Positions 17,587 to 26,377 of a stretch of 64,000 nucleotides of DNA are shown in pieces; position 1 is the first letter of the stretch, and the number at the start of each line of letters is the position of its first letter. Under the pieces are notes generated by a model, which saw only the letters and a list, made by a program, of their open reading frames with translations, was not told the origin of the DNA and did no database searches. The DNA comes from Dictyobacter formicarum (GTDB lineage: Bacteria > Chloroflexota > Ktedonobacteria > Ktedonobacterales > Ktedonobacteraceae): the NCBI RefSeq assembly GCF_016587435.1, contig NZ_BNJJ01000003.1:496001-560000 (forward strand), given 5' to 3'. The position numbers and the translations under genes are program-made.

Positions 17587-19283
17587 GTGCGTGTGGCTAT
17601 CGTCGGGGCGGGTCCAACCGGATTGGTAGCCGCCAACCTGCTCGGTCAGGCGGGGATTGAGACGCTGCTGCTGGAACGCAATGCTGGCCTGGGTGAGCAG
17701 CCCAGGGCCATTACAATCGATGATGAGGGGCTGCGCATCTGTCAGGCGATCGGGCTGGCGGATGAGATATGTGCCCATGCATTGCTCAAGCGCGAGGCCC
17801 ACTATGTCTCACAAGGGCGCTACCTGGCCAGGATCGCTCCAACACAGCAGCCATATGGCCATCCACAGATCTCGACCTTTTATCAACCGGCGCTCGAAAC
17901 TATCTTCCTGCGTGGTCTGGAGCGCTTCCCCTCTGTGTCCACCAGCTTTGGGCAGGTGCTTGAATCATTCACGCAGGATGCACATGGCGTGCGCCTGCAG
18001 CTGCGCTCTCAGGATGGTCGGATGCAGACTATTGACTGTGATTATCTGCTGGCGTGCGATGGTGGCCGCAGTGGTATCCGCCAGCAGCTACAAATCGCGC
18101 TGCGCGCGCCTGGTTTGCACGAACTCTTCTTATCTCCAATCAGCCAGCCCCACCATATCTCCAAAAGGCAAAGCCGCCAGCCACGCCGACAGCGCACCCA
18201 ACGTTGGCTGGTCGTGGACACGATCGACAACGGAGACGGCAAGGACCCGATTATCTTCTTCTGCAATCCGGCGCGACCGGCGGTTACTGTCCCATCTCCC
18301 AATGGAGGGCGACGCTGGGAGTTTATGCTGAAGGCTCACGAACATGAGGAGCAATGGCTGGACGATGAACGCATTGCCAGCGCAATCCAACAGGCACTGC
18401 AGACGTTACCGGAGCCGACCGCCACGCAGCAACATACGCAATCAGCACGTATCCTGCGCAAGACCGTGTATACCTTTCATGCTACGGTTGCCAAGTCCTT
18501 TGCCGTGGGATGTGTCTTTCTGCTGGGCGATGCGGCCCATTTGATGCCGCCCTTCGGGGCCAGGGTATGAATAGCGGGCTGCGTGACGCCTATAACCTGT
18601 GCTGGAAACTCGCGCTGGTCCTCCAGCAGCAGGCCGCGCCACAGCTTTTGCATACCTACCAGCAGGAGCGTCGTCCCCACGTCATACGCATGATCACTTT
18701 TTCGTCCCTGCTCGGCAACTTCATTATGCCCACGCAGCCAGTTCTGGCCTTTCTGCGCGACCATGTCTTCCTGAATATTCAACGCATTGCGTCGCTGCGG
18801 CGCTGGCTGTCTGAGATGCAGGTCAAGCCACAGCCCACCTATCGCGCCGGACTGCGCTTCGCTGGCCGGTACAGTGGGCAGCTACTGCCGCAGCCCGTGG
18901 TCTGCACCTCCACAGGACAGCGATTCCCACTGGACCAGGTTTTGGGCAATCACTTCTGTATCTTTAGACTATGGGATGAAGATGGTGCGGCTACGCGGCC
19001 AGGCAACAATGCGCTCTGGAGCCGGCTCAATGCCCACCACATCTATCTCTGTCCCACACAGGCTGCCCTGAAGCGGGCGCGTAAGCTATCCACCGACGCT
19101 GGCACCACATACATATGGGATGGCAGCGGCCAGCTGCCGCGCCTCCTTCAAGGAGATCCACAAATGGTGATGGTCGTGCGGCCCGACCGCCACATCATGA
19201 CCACCTACCCCACATCCCAATGGGCCCGCGTTGAAAAACGGATAGCCCGGTATTTCGGTCAAAACGATCCCATAACCCCATAG
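17587..19283 (+). pseudogene. FAD-dependent aromatic monooxygenase, frameshifted
   Basis: PheA/TfdB/MhpA-type hydroxylase of about 565 residues split in two frames: 17587-18570 and about 18555-19283. The first part starts at GTG two bases after the KS-beta stop. It has VAIVGAGPTGLVAANLL (FAD), DYLLACDGGRS and LLGDAAHLMPPFG. In intact relatives PPFGGQGMNSG follows; here one G is missing from the G-run near 18556, which gives PPFGARV-stop, and GQGMNSGLRDAYNLCWKL resumes in the next frame. The cause could be a real inactivation, a sequencing error, or reinitiation at the overlapping ATGA (18567). The TAG stop lies inside a palindromic repeat copy. Confidence 0.8.
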
Positions 19284-19468
19284 GTTCGGACCTTGCGTCC
19301 GATTTTTCCTCCCCCTACTATAACGTTCCCTTTAACACGATACCGTACGGAGGGGTGGATCGCGTTTGGGCACGATATATGGGGAGGTGCGATGCCACGG
19401 GGGAATGGAGCGCCCGGGAACACGCCCCACCATGTGTGGGGCAATCGGACGCAAGGTCCGAACCTATG
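19279..19468. repeat. Two palindromic repeat copies flanking the operon end
   Basis: A plus-orientation copy at 19279-19305 (stem TCGGAC/GTCCGA) provides the stop codon of the monooxygenase. A minus-orientation copy lies at 19443-19468. The DNA between and around them (19306-19539) holds no supportable gene; short open frames here are repeat artefacts. Confidence 0.8.
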
Positions 19469-19539
19469 TATGGGCGATACCGTACAGGAGATGCCATGGG
19501 GCCCCACATGCGGTGGGGCCAATAGGACAAACGCCGATG

Positions 19540-21036
19540 TTATGAATCGGCGAGGAGGCGCTGATAGAGAGCTTCCTGGCGTGCCACGGCCCGACGGTAG
19601 ATGTCGCCGGTCTGGTGGTCGGGCTGCGTGGGATCGGTGACATGGGGCTGGAGCCTGGCTAGATCGGGAATGATCCCCATGGATTCCAGAACCAGCAGGG
19701 CCGCACCACGGGCGGAGGCCTCTTGTTCGCGCGATGGGTAGATGGCGGTATCGGTGGTGTCGGCGATGATCTGGCGCAGCAGCGGTGAGTGGAATAGCGC
19801 GCCACCGCTCGCCATCAGACGGTGATCGGAGGCCTGCATATTCAGGGCCTGCGAGAGCTGGCCGTGGATTACGCTGAGGCGGTAGGCGAGCGCTTCCATG
19901 CCGGCGCGCAGGACCTCTTCGGGAGTGGTATGGATAGAGAGGCCTGAGATGGTCATGCGAGCCTCAGCGTGCCAGCCGATGCTGCGCTCACCCGAGATAA
20001 AGGGCAGGATGGTCAGACCATGATTGTCAGGCTTGAGGTCGGCAACTTTAGGCTCGGCATCCTGCAGAGCAGGCAGATTGAAAGAGTCAGTAAGCCAGGC
20101 CAGCAGGTTGCCGCCCTCGCTCATTGCTCCTCCCATAATGGCACGTTTGGCATCAATAAAGTAGAGCCAGAGACCCAGCGGGGCAGCCGAGATCTGAGCA
20201 GGATCGATCACGACCCGGATGGCGCTGGAGGTGCCCATGGTCAGGGACCAGTTCTGGGTAGTAATACAACTGGTGCCGATGCAGGCGGAGGCCCCATCGC
20301 CGATGGCCGGATACCAGGGCACATCGCGCAAAGCCGGCCAACGAGTAGCATAATCCCCCTGCAAGCCTTTAAGGGCATCGCCAGCATCCCCGATGTCGGG
20401 AAATTGCTCGCGGCGCACGTCCAGGGCCTTCATCAGCTCGGTATCCCATTGCATGGTTTTGGTGGTCAACATGCCGGTCGCCGAGGCCATTGAGAGGCTG
20501 CACACCGATTTGCCCAGTAGCTTGCGATGTAAATATTCGCCAAAGGAGATCCACTGTTTGACCTGCTGAAAAACCTGCGACTGGTTCTGGGCCAGCCAGC
20601 GGAGCTTGGCGGGCCAGTAGCTGGCATGGAAGCGCACGCCGACGCGGTCGTGGACTGCCTTCTCGTCGAACTCTTTGCGCAGTTCGCGGGCAACGTCAAA
20701 GGCGCGTGTATCCTCCCAGGTAATGACGGACGTCAAGGGATGGTTATGCTCATCTACCCCCAGCAGGCTGTGCCAGAAAGTATCGATGGCGACCGCGTGG
20801 ATTGAGGAAGCCTTTTGACCGGCCTTCTGCAATACTTCGTCGATGGTCTGGGCTACCACATCCACCAGGTAATCGGCATCCACCGACACTTCCCCCTGGG
20901 GGGACGTGGTCAGTTGATAGGTATGCTGCGAGACCATATCGGGCACAGCGTTCCCATGCGCATCAAAGAGCAGGGCGCGCGTCGATGAGGTGCCAACGTC
21001 TAATGCTAAAATAGATAGCGACTGTGCATCATCCAT
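19540..21036 (-). CDS. FGGY-family carbohydrate kinase, gluconokinase-like
   Basis: 498 residues, the usual FGGY length. The N-terminal actin-like domain starts ILALDVGTSSTRALLFD. The second domain has GDGASACIGT, TMGTSSAIRV and MASGGALFHSPLLRQIIADT. It phosphorylates a sugar or sugar acid with ATP; the overall pattern is closest to gluconokinase/xylulokinase-type members. It lies 46 bp downstream of the DHA2 exporter gene on the same strand, so the two are likely cotranscribed, although their functional link is unclear. Confidence 0.8.
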   Translation of the reverse strand: MDDAQSLSILALDVGTSSTRALLFDAHGNAVPDMVSQHTYQLTTSPQGEVSVDADYLVDVVAQTIDEVLQKAGQKASSIHAVAIDTFWHSLLGVDEHNHPLTSVITWEDTRAFDVARELRKEFDEKAVHDRVGVRFHASYWPAKLRWLAQNQSQVFQQVKQWISFGEYLHRKLLGKSVCSLSMASATGMLTTKTMQWDTELMKALDVRREQFPDIGDAGDALKGLQGDYATRWPALRDVPWYPAIGDGASACIGTSCITTQNWSLTMGTSSAIRVVIDPAQISAAPLGLWLYFIDAKRAIMGGAMSEGGNLLAWLTDSFNLPALQDAEPKVADLKPDNHGLTILPFISGERSIGWHAEARMTISGLSIHTTPEEVLRAGMEALAYRLSVIHGQLSQALNMQASDHRLMASGGALFHSPLLRQIIADTTDTAIYPSREQEASARGAALLVLESMGIIPDLARLQPHVTDPTQPDHQTGDIYRRAVARQEALYQRLLADS

Positions 21037-21082
21037 AAATTATCGCTCCAACTAACAATTTAACTATAAGAAAACAACAGTG

Positions 21083-22717
21083 TTAATCATCCGCCTTTCC
21101 AGCGGATCCGTCAACCCCAGGTGCTAAGTCAACATCGCGATGGGCATACATTAGTGTACACGCATTATCGCCACACTGTCTCTCTTTCTTCTCATGCTCT
21201 GGCTTCAACTTGCTCCGAGGTGGGATCATCACGGTCGCGCAGAGCGCACTGATGAAAGCCAGGCCGGACCCGATCAACATGGCAATGCGGAAGCTGAAGA
21301 GAAATGAGTCGGAGATGACTTGCTGCAAAATCTCTCTGGTCACCTGGTCAAAATTAGTTGGCACTTCCGCACCGGTGAGTCTGCTGCGCTGCGCGTCCAG
21401 GGCGTGGCTGGCGGCGGCCGATACGTGATGGGCGGCCAGATTATTATCCAGGGCGATATTGAAAGTGGCCAGCACGATCAGGGTAAAGACGGCGATGGCC
21501 AGCAGGTTGGCGACGCGTGCCACAGCGTTGTTGACGCCTGAGGCGGTGCCGGCGTATTGATCGGAGGCCGCGCCCATGACGGTCGTGGTCAGGGGAGCCA
21601 CAGTGACTGCCATGCCCAGGCCTAAGACAACGACGGCGGGGAAATAGGTGGTCCAGTAGCTACCGCCGATGCCTGGAATGGCGAACAGGATGTAGCCGAT
21701 GCCGGCGATCAAGGGGCCAATGATCAATGGCAGGCGCGCACCGTAGCGGGCAACCAGGCCGCCCGACCAGCGTGAGAGCGAGAACACCAAGAGCGTAAAA
21801 GGCAGCAGGGCGGAGCCGGCGGCCGTCGCTGAATAGCCCTGGACACGGATCAGGTTGAAGGGCAGAAAGTAGAGGGTGGCGCCCAGCGCTCCATAGAGGA
21901 AGAAGGTGAGCAGGTTGGTGCCACTGAAGACGCGCGATTTAAAGAGCTGCAAGGGCATCATCGGGGCCGGACTGCGCCGCTCGACAAAGATAAAGCCAAC
22001 CAGGGCCAGCACGCCGGCCGCCACACAGCCAAGGACAAGCGGATGAAAGATACCATAGGTGCTGGCCTCGATCAGGCCAAAGACCAGCAGGCCCAGTCCC
22101 AGCGTGGCCAGGCAGGCTCCGGCGATATCCAGGTGACGATTGGCCTGCTCGTTGCGGCTCTCGGGCACAAAGACGACCAGGACGATCAACACAATCAGGG
22201 CCAGCGGCAGATTAATAAAGAAGATCCAGCGCCAGGAGGCGTATTGCACGAGCCAGCCGCCCAGGACGGGTCCCAGCGCTGCGGTGATCGCTGAGAAGGC
22301 GGACCAGAGCCCGATGGCTTTGCCACGCTGGGTTTCGTCGAAAAAGGCGCGCAAAATAGCCAGGCTTTCGGGGGTCAGGAGCGCGCCACCAATGCCCTGA
22401 ACGGCGCGCGCCACTACCAGCTGGGTGATGTCAGTGGTCAGGCCGCACCATATTGAGGCCAGAGCGAAAATAGCAATGCCGATCGCGAACAGGCGCTTAC
22501 GCCCATAGAGGTCTCCCATGGAGCCGCCAACAAGAATCAACGAGCCCAGAAATAAGGCGTAAGCTTCTACGATCCACTGCATGCTGGCAGCGGTAGCATT
22601 TAAGTCGGCCTGGATGCGTGGCAAGGCTACATTGACCACACTACCATCGATGAGGGCCATGCTGGAACCTAGAATGGTAGCCAGTAGAATCCAGAATCCC
22701 TTTGTCTTTGGCAACAT
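21083..22717 (-). CDS. MFS transporter, DHA2 (EmrB/QacA) drug-exporter family, 14 TM
   Basis: 544 residues with about 14 membrane helices and a soluble C-terminal tail of about 50 residues. Hallmarks are SSMALIDGSVVNVALPRIQADL in TM1, GDLYGRKRLF in loop 2-3, and the antiporter motif C region GLWSAFSAITAALGPVLGGWLV. It should export hydrophobic compounds or antibiotics by proton antiport. It is close enough to the ketosynthase operon to be a candidate exporter of its product, but it is on the opposite strand and that is only a guess. Confidence 0.85.
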   Translation of the reverse strand: MLPKTKGFWILLATILGSSMALIDGSVVNVALPRIQADLNATAASMQWIVEAYALFLGSLILVGGSMGDLYGRKRLFAIGIAIFALASIWCGLTTDITQLVVARAVQGIGGALLTPESLAILRAFFDETQRGKAIGLWSAFSAITAALGPVLGGWLVQYASWRWIFFINLPLALIVLIVLVVFVPESRNEQANRHLDIAGACLATLGLGLLVFGLIEASTYGIFHPLVLGCVAAGVLALVGFIFVERRSPAPMMPLQLFKSRVFSGTNLLTFFLYGALGATLYFLPFNLIRVQGYSATAAGSALLPFTLLVFSLSRWSGGLVARYGARLPLIIGPLIAGIGYILFAIPGIGGSYWTTYFPAVVVLGLGMAVTVAPLTTTVMGAASDQYAGTASGVNNAVARVANLLAIAVFTLIVLATFNIALDNNLAAHHVSAAASHALDAQRSRLTGAEVPTNFDQVTREILQQVISDSFLFSFRIAMLIGSGLAFISALCATVMIPPRSKLKPEHEKKERQCGDNACTLMYAHRDVDLAPGVDGSAGKADD

Positions 22718-22751
22718 AGATAAACTTCTCTCTTAATATAAAAAATAAAGA

Positions 22752-22784
22752 GGATGGACCAGATAACATGCATGCAGTCCATCC
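22752..22784 (-). terminator. Probable terminator of ung
   Basis: An 8-bp stem (22752-22759 / 22777-22784) with a 17-base loop, followed on the minus strand by a T-rich stretch. It lies between ung and the DHA2 gene. Confidence 0.5.
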
Positions 22785-22845
22785 CCGCACATCTGAACCT
22801 ATACACTAGCTTACACGTTTGCTTTTTCAAAAGAGAAGACTTTTG

Positions 22846-23523
22846 CTAAAGATTGGGGAGTTGCCAATCGATTTCTGGTTTTCCGGCGGCCCGCAAGGCG
22901 GCGTTGATTTTTGAGAAGGGGCGGCTGCCAAAAAAGCCGTTGCGGGCCGAAAGGGGTGATGGATGGGCCGCTTCGACGATGGTGTGGCGGCTGGTGTCGA
23001 TCAAGGCTTTCTTCTTCTGCGCGTATCCACCCCAGAGAACAAAGATGACCGGGCTCTCCTTGGCGTTAACGACCTTGATCACGTGGTCAGTGAACTTTTC
23101 CCAGCCGTGATTCTTATGCGAATTAGCCTGATGCGCACGAACGGTCAGGACGGCATTCAACATCAACATACCCTGGTCCGCCCAGGGAACCAGGTAGCCG
23201 TTATTGGGAATACGACACCCTACGTCATCGTGCAACTCCTTAAACATATTGACCAGCGATGGCGGCGGCTTGATACCTGGCCGCACCGAAAAACAGAGGC
23301 CGTGGGCCTGGTTATTATCATGATAGGGATCCTGCCCTAACAGAAAAACATTAACATCATCATAAGGTGTATGGCGCAGCGCCGAGAATACATCCGCCTC
23401 GGGCGGGAAAACCTCGTATTGCTGGCGCTCGTCATCCACGAACCGGACCAGCTTCTGAAAATAGGGCTTCTCGAACTCGCCGTTTAGATGAGCGTGCCAG
23501 CTCTCTGGAATATCAATCTGCAT
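22846..23523 (-). CDS. ung: Uracil-DNA glycosylase, family 1
   Basis: 225 residues, the standard length. The catalytic water-activating motif is LLGQDPYH (Asp65). The DNA-intercalation and uracil-binding motifs are present as HPSPLSARNGFFGSRPF, with the catalytic His at its start. It removes uracil from DNA, starting base-excision repair. A purine-rich site, AAAGGGAA, precedes the ATG. Confidence 0.95.
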   Translation of the reverse strand: MQIDIPESWHAHLNGEFEKPYFQKLVRFVDDERQQYEVFPPEADVFSALRHTPYDDVNVFLLGQDPYHDNNQAHGLCFSVRPGIKPPPSLVNMFKELHDDVGCRIPNNGYLVPWADQGMLMLNAVLTVRAHQANSHKNHGWEKFTDHVIKVVNAKESPVIFVLWGGYAQKKKALIDTSRHTIVEAAHPSPLSARNGFFGSRPFSKINAALRAAGKPEIDWQLPNL

Positions 23524-23674
23524 ACATATTCCCTTTAACTTTTATTTTAAGAGAAACACGATGTCTGGGGTACCTTTGTTACTCTTACTATTTTATTATT
23601 CTTTCATGGATGACGTAAAACGGCAAGCTATTCGCGATGGTCATGTTGAGGTGAACGGATCGTGAGGGGGGCAC

Positions 23675-23700
23675 AATCGGCCGCAAGGGCCGAATCTACG
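23675..23700 (-). repeat. Palindromic repeat copy (CC/GG stem variant)
   Basis: Isolated minus-orientation copy with stem TCGGCC/GGCCGA around GCAAG, between ung and the LacI gene. The remainder of the 23524-23853 gap holds no gene I can support. Confidence 0.8.
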
Positions 23701-23853
23701 TGTTTTGTGGCTTTTGTTGTTTTTTTGTACCGCTTTGTTTGTTAAAGGATCATTTCTATCGTGGCTTGATATTAAGCTCTACCATTACGGTTAGATAGAA
23801 TAATAGAGGTGCTGGTTTTATTTTGCAGTAGTTGGATCTTCAAAAGAGTGGTC

Positions 23854-23882
23854 TTGACATAATTGTTATTTTTGGGTAATCT
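23854..23882 (+). promoter_or_regulatory. Sigma-70-type promoter of the LacI-family gene
   Basis: TTGACA at 23854-23859 and TAATCT at 23877-23882 are separated by 17 bases, 60 bp upstream of the start codon. Confidence 0.7.
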
Positions 23883-23941
23883 TGAACACTAGAGTTACGC
23901 AATCGATTTCTCAATCTTTTTTGCTCACGAGGAGTGTGGAA

Positions 23942-24976
23942 ATGGCCATTGTGAAGATGCGAGATGTAGCGGCTCATGCTGGCGTTAGTATCTCGACGGT
24001 CTCGAAGATTCTGAGTGGGAGTGCCGCGGCTCACCAGATTCCGGCACATACGATTGAGCGTGTGCGGCGTTCAGCTTCACAGCTTGGCTATATTCCAAAC
24101 GCCGTTGCTCGTAATTTGCGTACTCAGCGTACTCGTGAGATTGGGATTGTGCTGGGTCAGGAGACGTATCCGGAGGCGGCGGCGCTGACTTTAGATGGGG
24201 CTTTCCTGATCGGGCTGATGGAGGCGGTAGCCACATGTCATCTGCCGGGAATGGTTGTCTATCCACGGGAGAGGAGCAGTTCGATCGCGGATGTGGCTCG
24301 CTATCTGGATGGACGCATTGAGGGTCTGCTGGTGCGCTCATCTACGCCACACCATGAGGAGCTTTTGTTGAGTCTGTTTGCACGGTCTCCACTTCCGGTG
24401 GTGGCGGTGTGGACGCAGGAGGTTCCGGATACCGTTGGCTTTGTTGATGTGGATCATCGCGCGGGCGCTTATCAAGCAGTTCGGCATCTGTTGGATCTTG
24501 GTCATCGGCGTATCGCGTATGTGGAGTCATCACCGGTATTTGAGCATCCACATTTCCTGGCTCGTTACCAGGGCTATGAGCAGGCGTTGCGCGAGGCTCA
24601 GGTTACATTCCAACCTGAATGGCATGTGATTGGTGTCGAGCAGGAGAAGATTGAGAGGTTGTTGCAGCTACCAGATGCCGTTACCGCGATTTTTACGCCG
24701 AATGATGTTACGGCTGGCGCGGTGGCGACTATCCTACATACGCTACACCGGCGTATTCCTGGTGACATCTCGCTGGTGGGATTCGATGATATCGCTAATG
24801 CAGATCTGATCGCAGGTGGCTTGACGACGGTTCATCAACCGATCCAGGAGATCAGCATGCAGGCAGTCCGTAATCTGATCGCTCTGATTGGTGGAACTCC
24901 GGTTGTTGAGTGCCGCGCGGTTCTATCGACGAGCCTGATCATCAGGAACTCGTCCGCACCACCAGCCACCCGGTAA
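23942..24976 (+). CDS. LacI family transcriptional regulator
   Basis: 344 residues. The N-terminal HTH and hinge read VAAHAGVSISTVSKILSG ... LGYIPNAVAR, followed by a type 1 periplasmic-binding-like sugar-sensing domain (VDVDHRAGAYQAVRHLLDLGHRRIAY, FTPNDVTAGAVATIL, ISLVGFDDI). The start at 23942 has GAGGAG seven bases upstream; the longer frame from 23882 overlaps the promoter and is not used. It probably controls the secreted GH5 gene 290 bp downstream and perhaps the rhamnosidase beyond. Confidence 0.9.
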   Translation: MAIVKMRDVAAHAGVSISTVSKILSGSAAAHQIPAHTIERVRRSASQLGYIPNAVARNLRTQRTREIGIVLGQETYPEAAALTLDGAFLIGLMEAVATCHLPGMVVYPRERSSSIADVARYLDGRIEGLLVRSSTPHHEELLLSLFARSPLPVVAVWTQEVPDTVGFVDVDHRAGAYQAVRHLLDLGHRRIAYVESSPVFEHPHFLARYQGYEQALREAQVTFQPEWHVIGVEQEKIERLLQLPDAVTAIFTPNDVTAGAVATILHTLHRRIPGDISLVGFDDIANADLIAGGLTTVHQPIQEISMQAVRNLIALIGGTPVVECRAVLSTSLIIRNSSAPPATR

Positions 24977-25199
24977 TCGTGTGGCGTGGATGGAACCGTA
25001 TATTTAAAGGCAGGCGGCTACGCATACCACTATGCTCTGGTGTTTGTTTTGAAAGGAGGATGTTGATCGCCACAAGTATTTAGTTTTTTGCTGCATAGGC
25101 CTGCTTTTAGCAGGTTTTCAGTACATAAAACTTCATTACTTTCCTAATCTATGCGCTCTACAATGAGCTGATAGATGGACTGATTTCAAGGACGGAAGG

Positions 25200-25216
25200 A
25201 GATATTCGATATATCT
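25200..25216. promoter_or_regulatory. Palindrome upstream of the GH5 gene, possible LacI-family operator
   Basis: AGATAT-TCGAT-ATATCT is a perfect 6-bp inverted repeat around CG-centred DNA, about 55 bp upstream of the GH5 start. The central CG is typical of LacI-family sites, though the flanks are not the usual motif. Confidence 0.35.
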
Positions 25217-25268
25217 TCAGTCTAAAGGACACATTGATGGTGTCTGATATACAAGGAGTATGAATATT

Positions 25269-26306
25269 ATGTTTCAGCAGCGTAAAATGCAGCTTGCGTG
25301 TGTGGTGGGGGCGGCCCTGATGATAGCTATGCTTTTAGTGACGCAGGTGGTCAACATACCAACCGCACATGCGTCTACAGGGAATACAGTTACACCTGAT
25401 CAGTTCAGAGGCGTGAACTGGGCTGACCCGCGAGATAACTTCGCCAATGATGCAGTGGTTCCTTCAGGCCTCTCGGCCTCGGACAATTATGCGATGACTT
25501 ATGCAAAATCGCGCGCGATCATCAAAGGATTCGCGACGAATCTAAGCTCGAACACCGTGAGACTGCCGATCAATCCATATACCGTGAACGGCCAATTCTG
25601 GAATGCGTATACTGGCGCGATCAAAGCCGCTACGGACCAGGGCTTCAAGGTGATCTTGAGCTACTGGGAGGGCACTGGCTCGTTCAAGGACGGCAAGATT
25701 GACGATCTGACAACCTTCTGGCAAATGTGGAAAACTGTCACTAACAAGTATCATAGCAACAAACTGGTCTACTTCGAGCCGATGAACGAGCCACACGGCT
25801 ACAGCGATAGCGAATGGGCCAACATCGTCGCTCAGTGGATCAGCAATTACCCCTTAGTCTCCAGAAGCCAGATCTTTGTTAGCGGCGCTGGCTATAATGA
25901 CCACGTTACCACTGTCTGCGCGGACAGCCGCTTAGACGGGACCTTCGTCTCACTCCACAACTATGGCTTCTGGAATCCCAATCAGACAAGCTACGACGCC
26001 TGGATCAATGATTTCAAGGCCCGTATCGGTTCCTGCGCCTCTCGTACCGTTGTTGATGAGTGGGGAGCCCCGATGACCAATGGCTGGAACTACAATGGTC
26101 CGATCAATAACGGCTATATCGCCTATGTACAGGCTGGCACAGACCTCATGAACTCCTGGCATCTGGGCTCGGTGTACTGGCCAGGACTACGCAATGGAGA
26201 TGGCTATAGCATGGAGACGCTCAATGGTAGCGGGACCGCGCTCACGCTCACTAACAATAATGCTTCAGGAGTGAGCCGCCTCAAACACTCTTACGGCCTC
26301 CAATAA
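25269..26306 (+). CDS. Secreted glycoside hydrolase family 5 (cellulase-like) enzyme
   Basis: 345 residues. A Sec signal peptide with a hydrophobic core and an AHA-ST cleavage site at about residue 36 is followed by a single GH5 TIM-barrel: RGVNW, TVRLPIN, acid/base Glu174 in PMNEPHG, SLHNYGFW, and nucleophile Glu264 in VVDEWGAP. It likely cleaves beta-1,4-glucan or mannan outside the cell. No carbohydrate-binding module is present. AAGGAG is only one base from the ATG at 25260 and ten from the ATG at 25269, so I favour 25269. Confidence 0.85.
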   Translation: MFQQRKMQLACVVGAALMIAMLLVTQVVNIPTAHASTGNTVTPDQFRGVNWADPRDNFANDAVVPSGLSASDNYAMTYAKSRAIIKGFATNLSSNTVRLPINPYTVNGQFWNAYTGAIKAATDQGFKVILSYWEGTGSFKDGKIDDLTTFWQMWKTVTNKYHSNKLVYFEPMNEPHGYSDSEWANIVAQWISNYPLVSRSQIFVSGAGYNDHVTTVCADSRLDGTFVSLHNYGFWNPNQTSYDAWINDFKARIGSCASRTVVDEWGAPMTNGWNYNGPINNGYIAYVQAGTDLMNSWHLGSVYWPGLRNGDGYSMETLNGSGTALTLTNNNASGVSRLKHSYGLQ

Positions 26307-26326
26307 TCTTACTTGTGAGCAATAAC

Positions 26327-26373
26327 AAGAAACACGGGCTGAACATCAAGAGGATGTTCAGCCCGTGTTTCTT
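26327..26373. terminator. Bidirectional terminator between GH5 and GH78 genes
   Basis: A 21-bp perfect stem (26327-26347 / 26353-26373) with a 5-base loop lies exactly between the convergent stop codons at 26306 and 26378. T-rich DNA follows on the plus side, and TTATTG lies on the minus side. Confidence 0.85.
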
Positions 26374-26377
26374 ATAT

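Noticed and set aside
18540..18575. Programmed -1 frameshift in the FAD monooxygenase
   Set aside because: No classical slippery heptamer or downstream pseudoknot is visible. A single-base loss in a G-run is the simpler reading.
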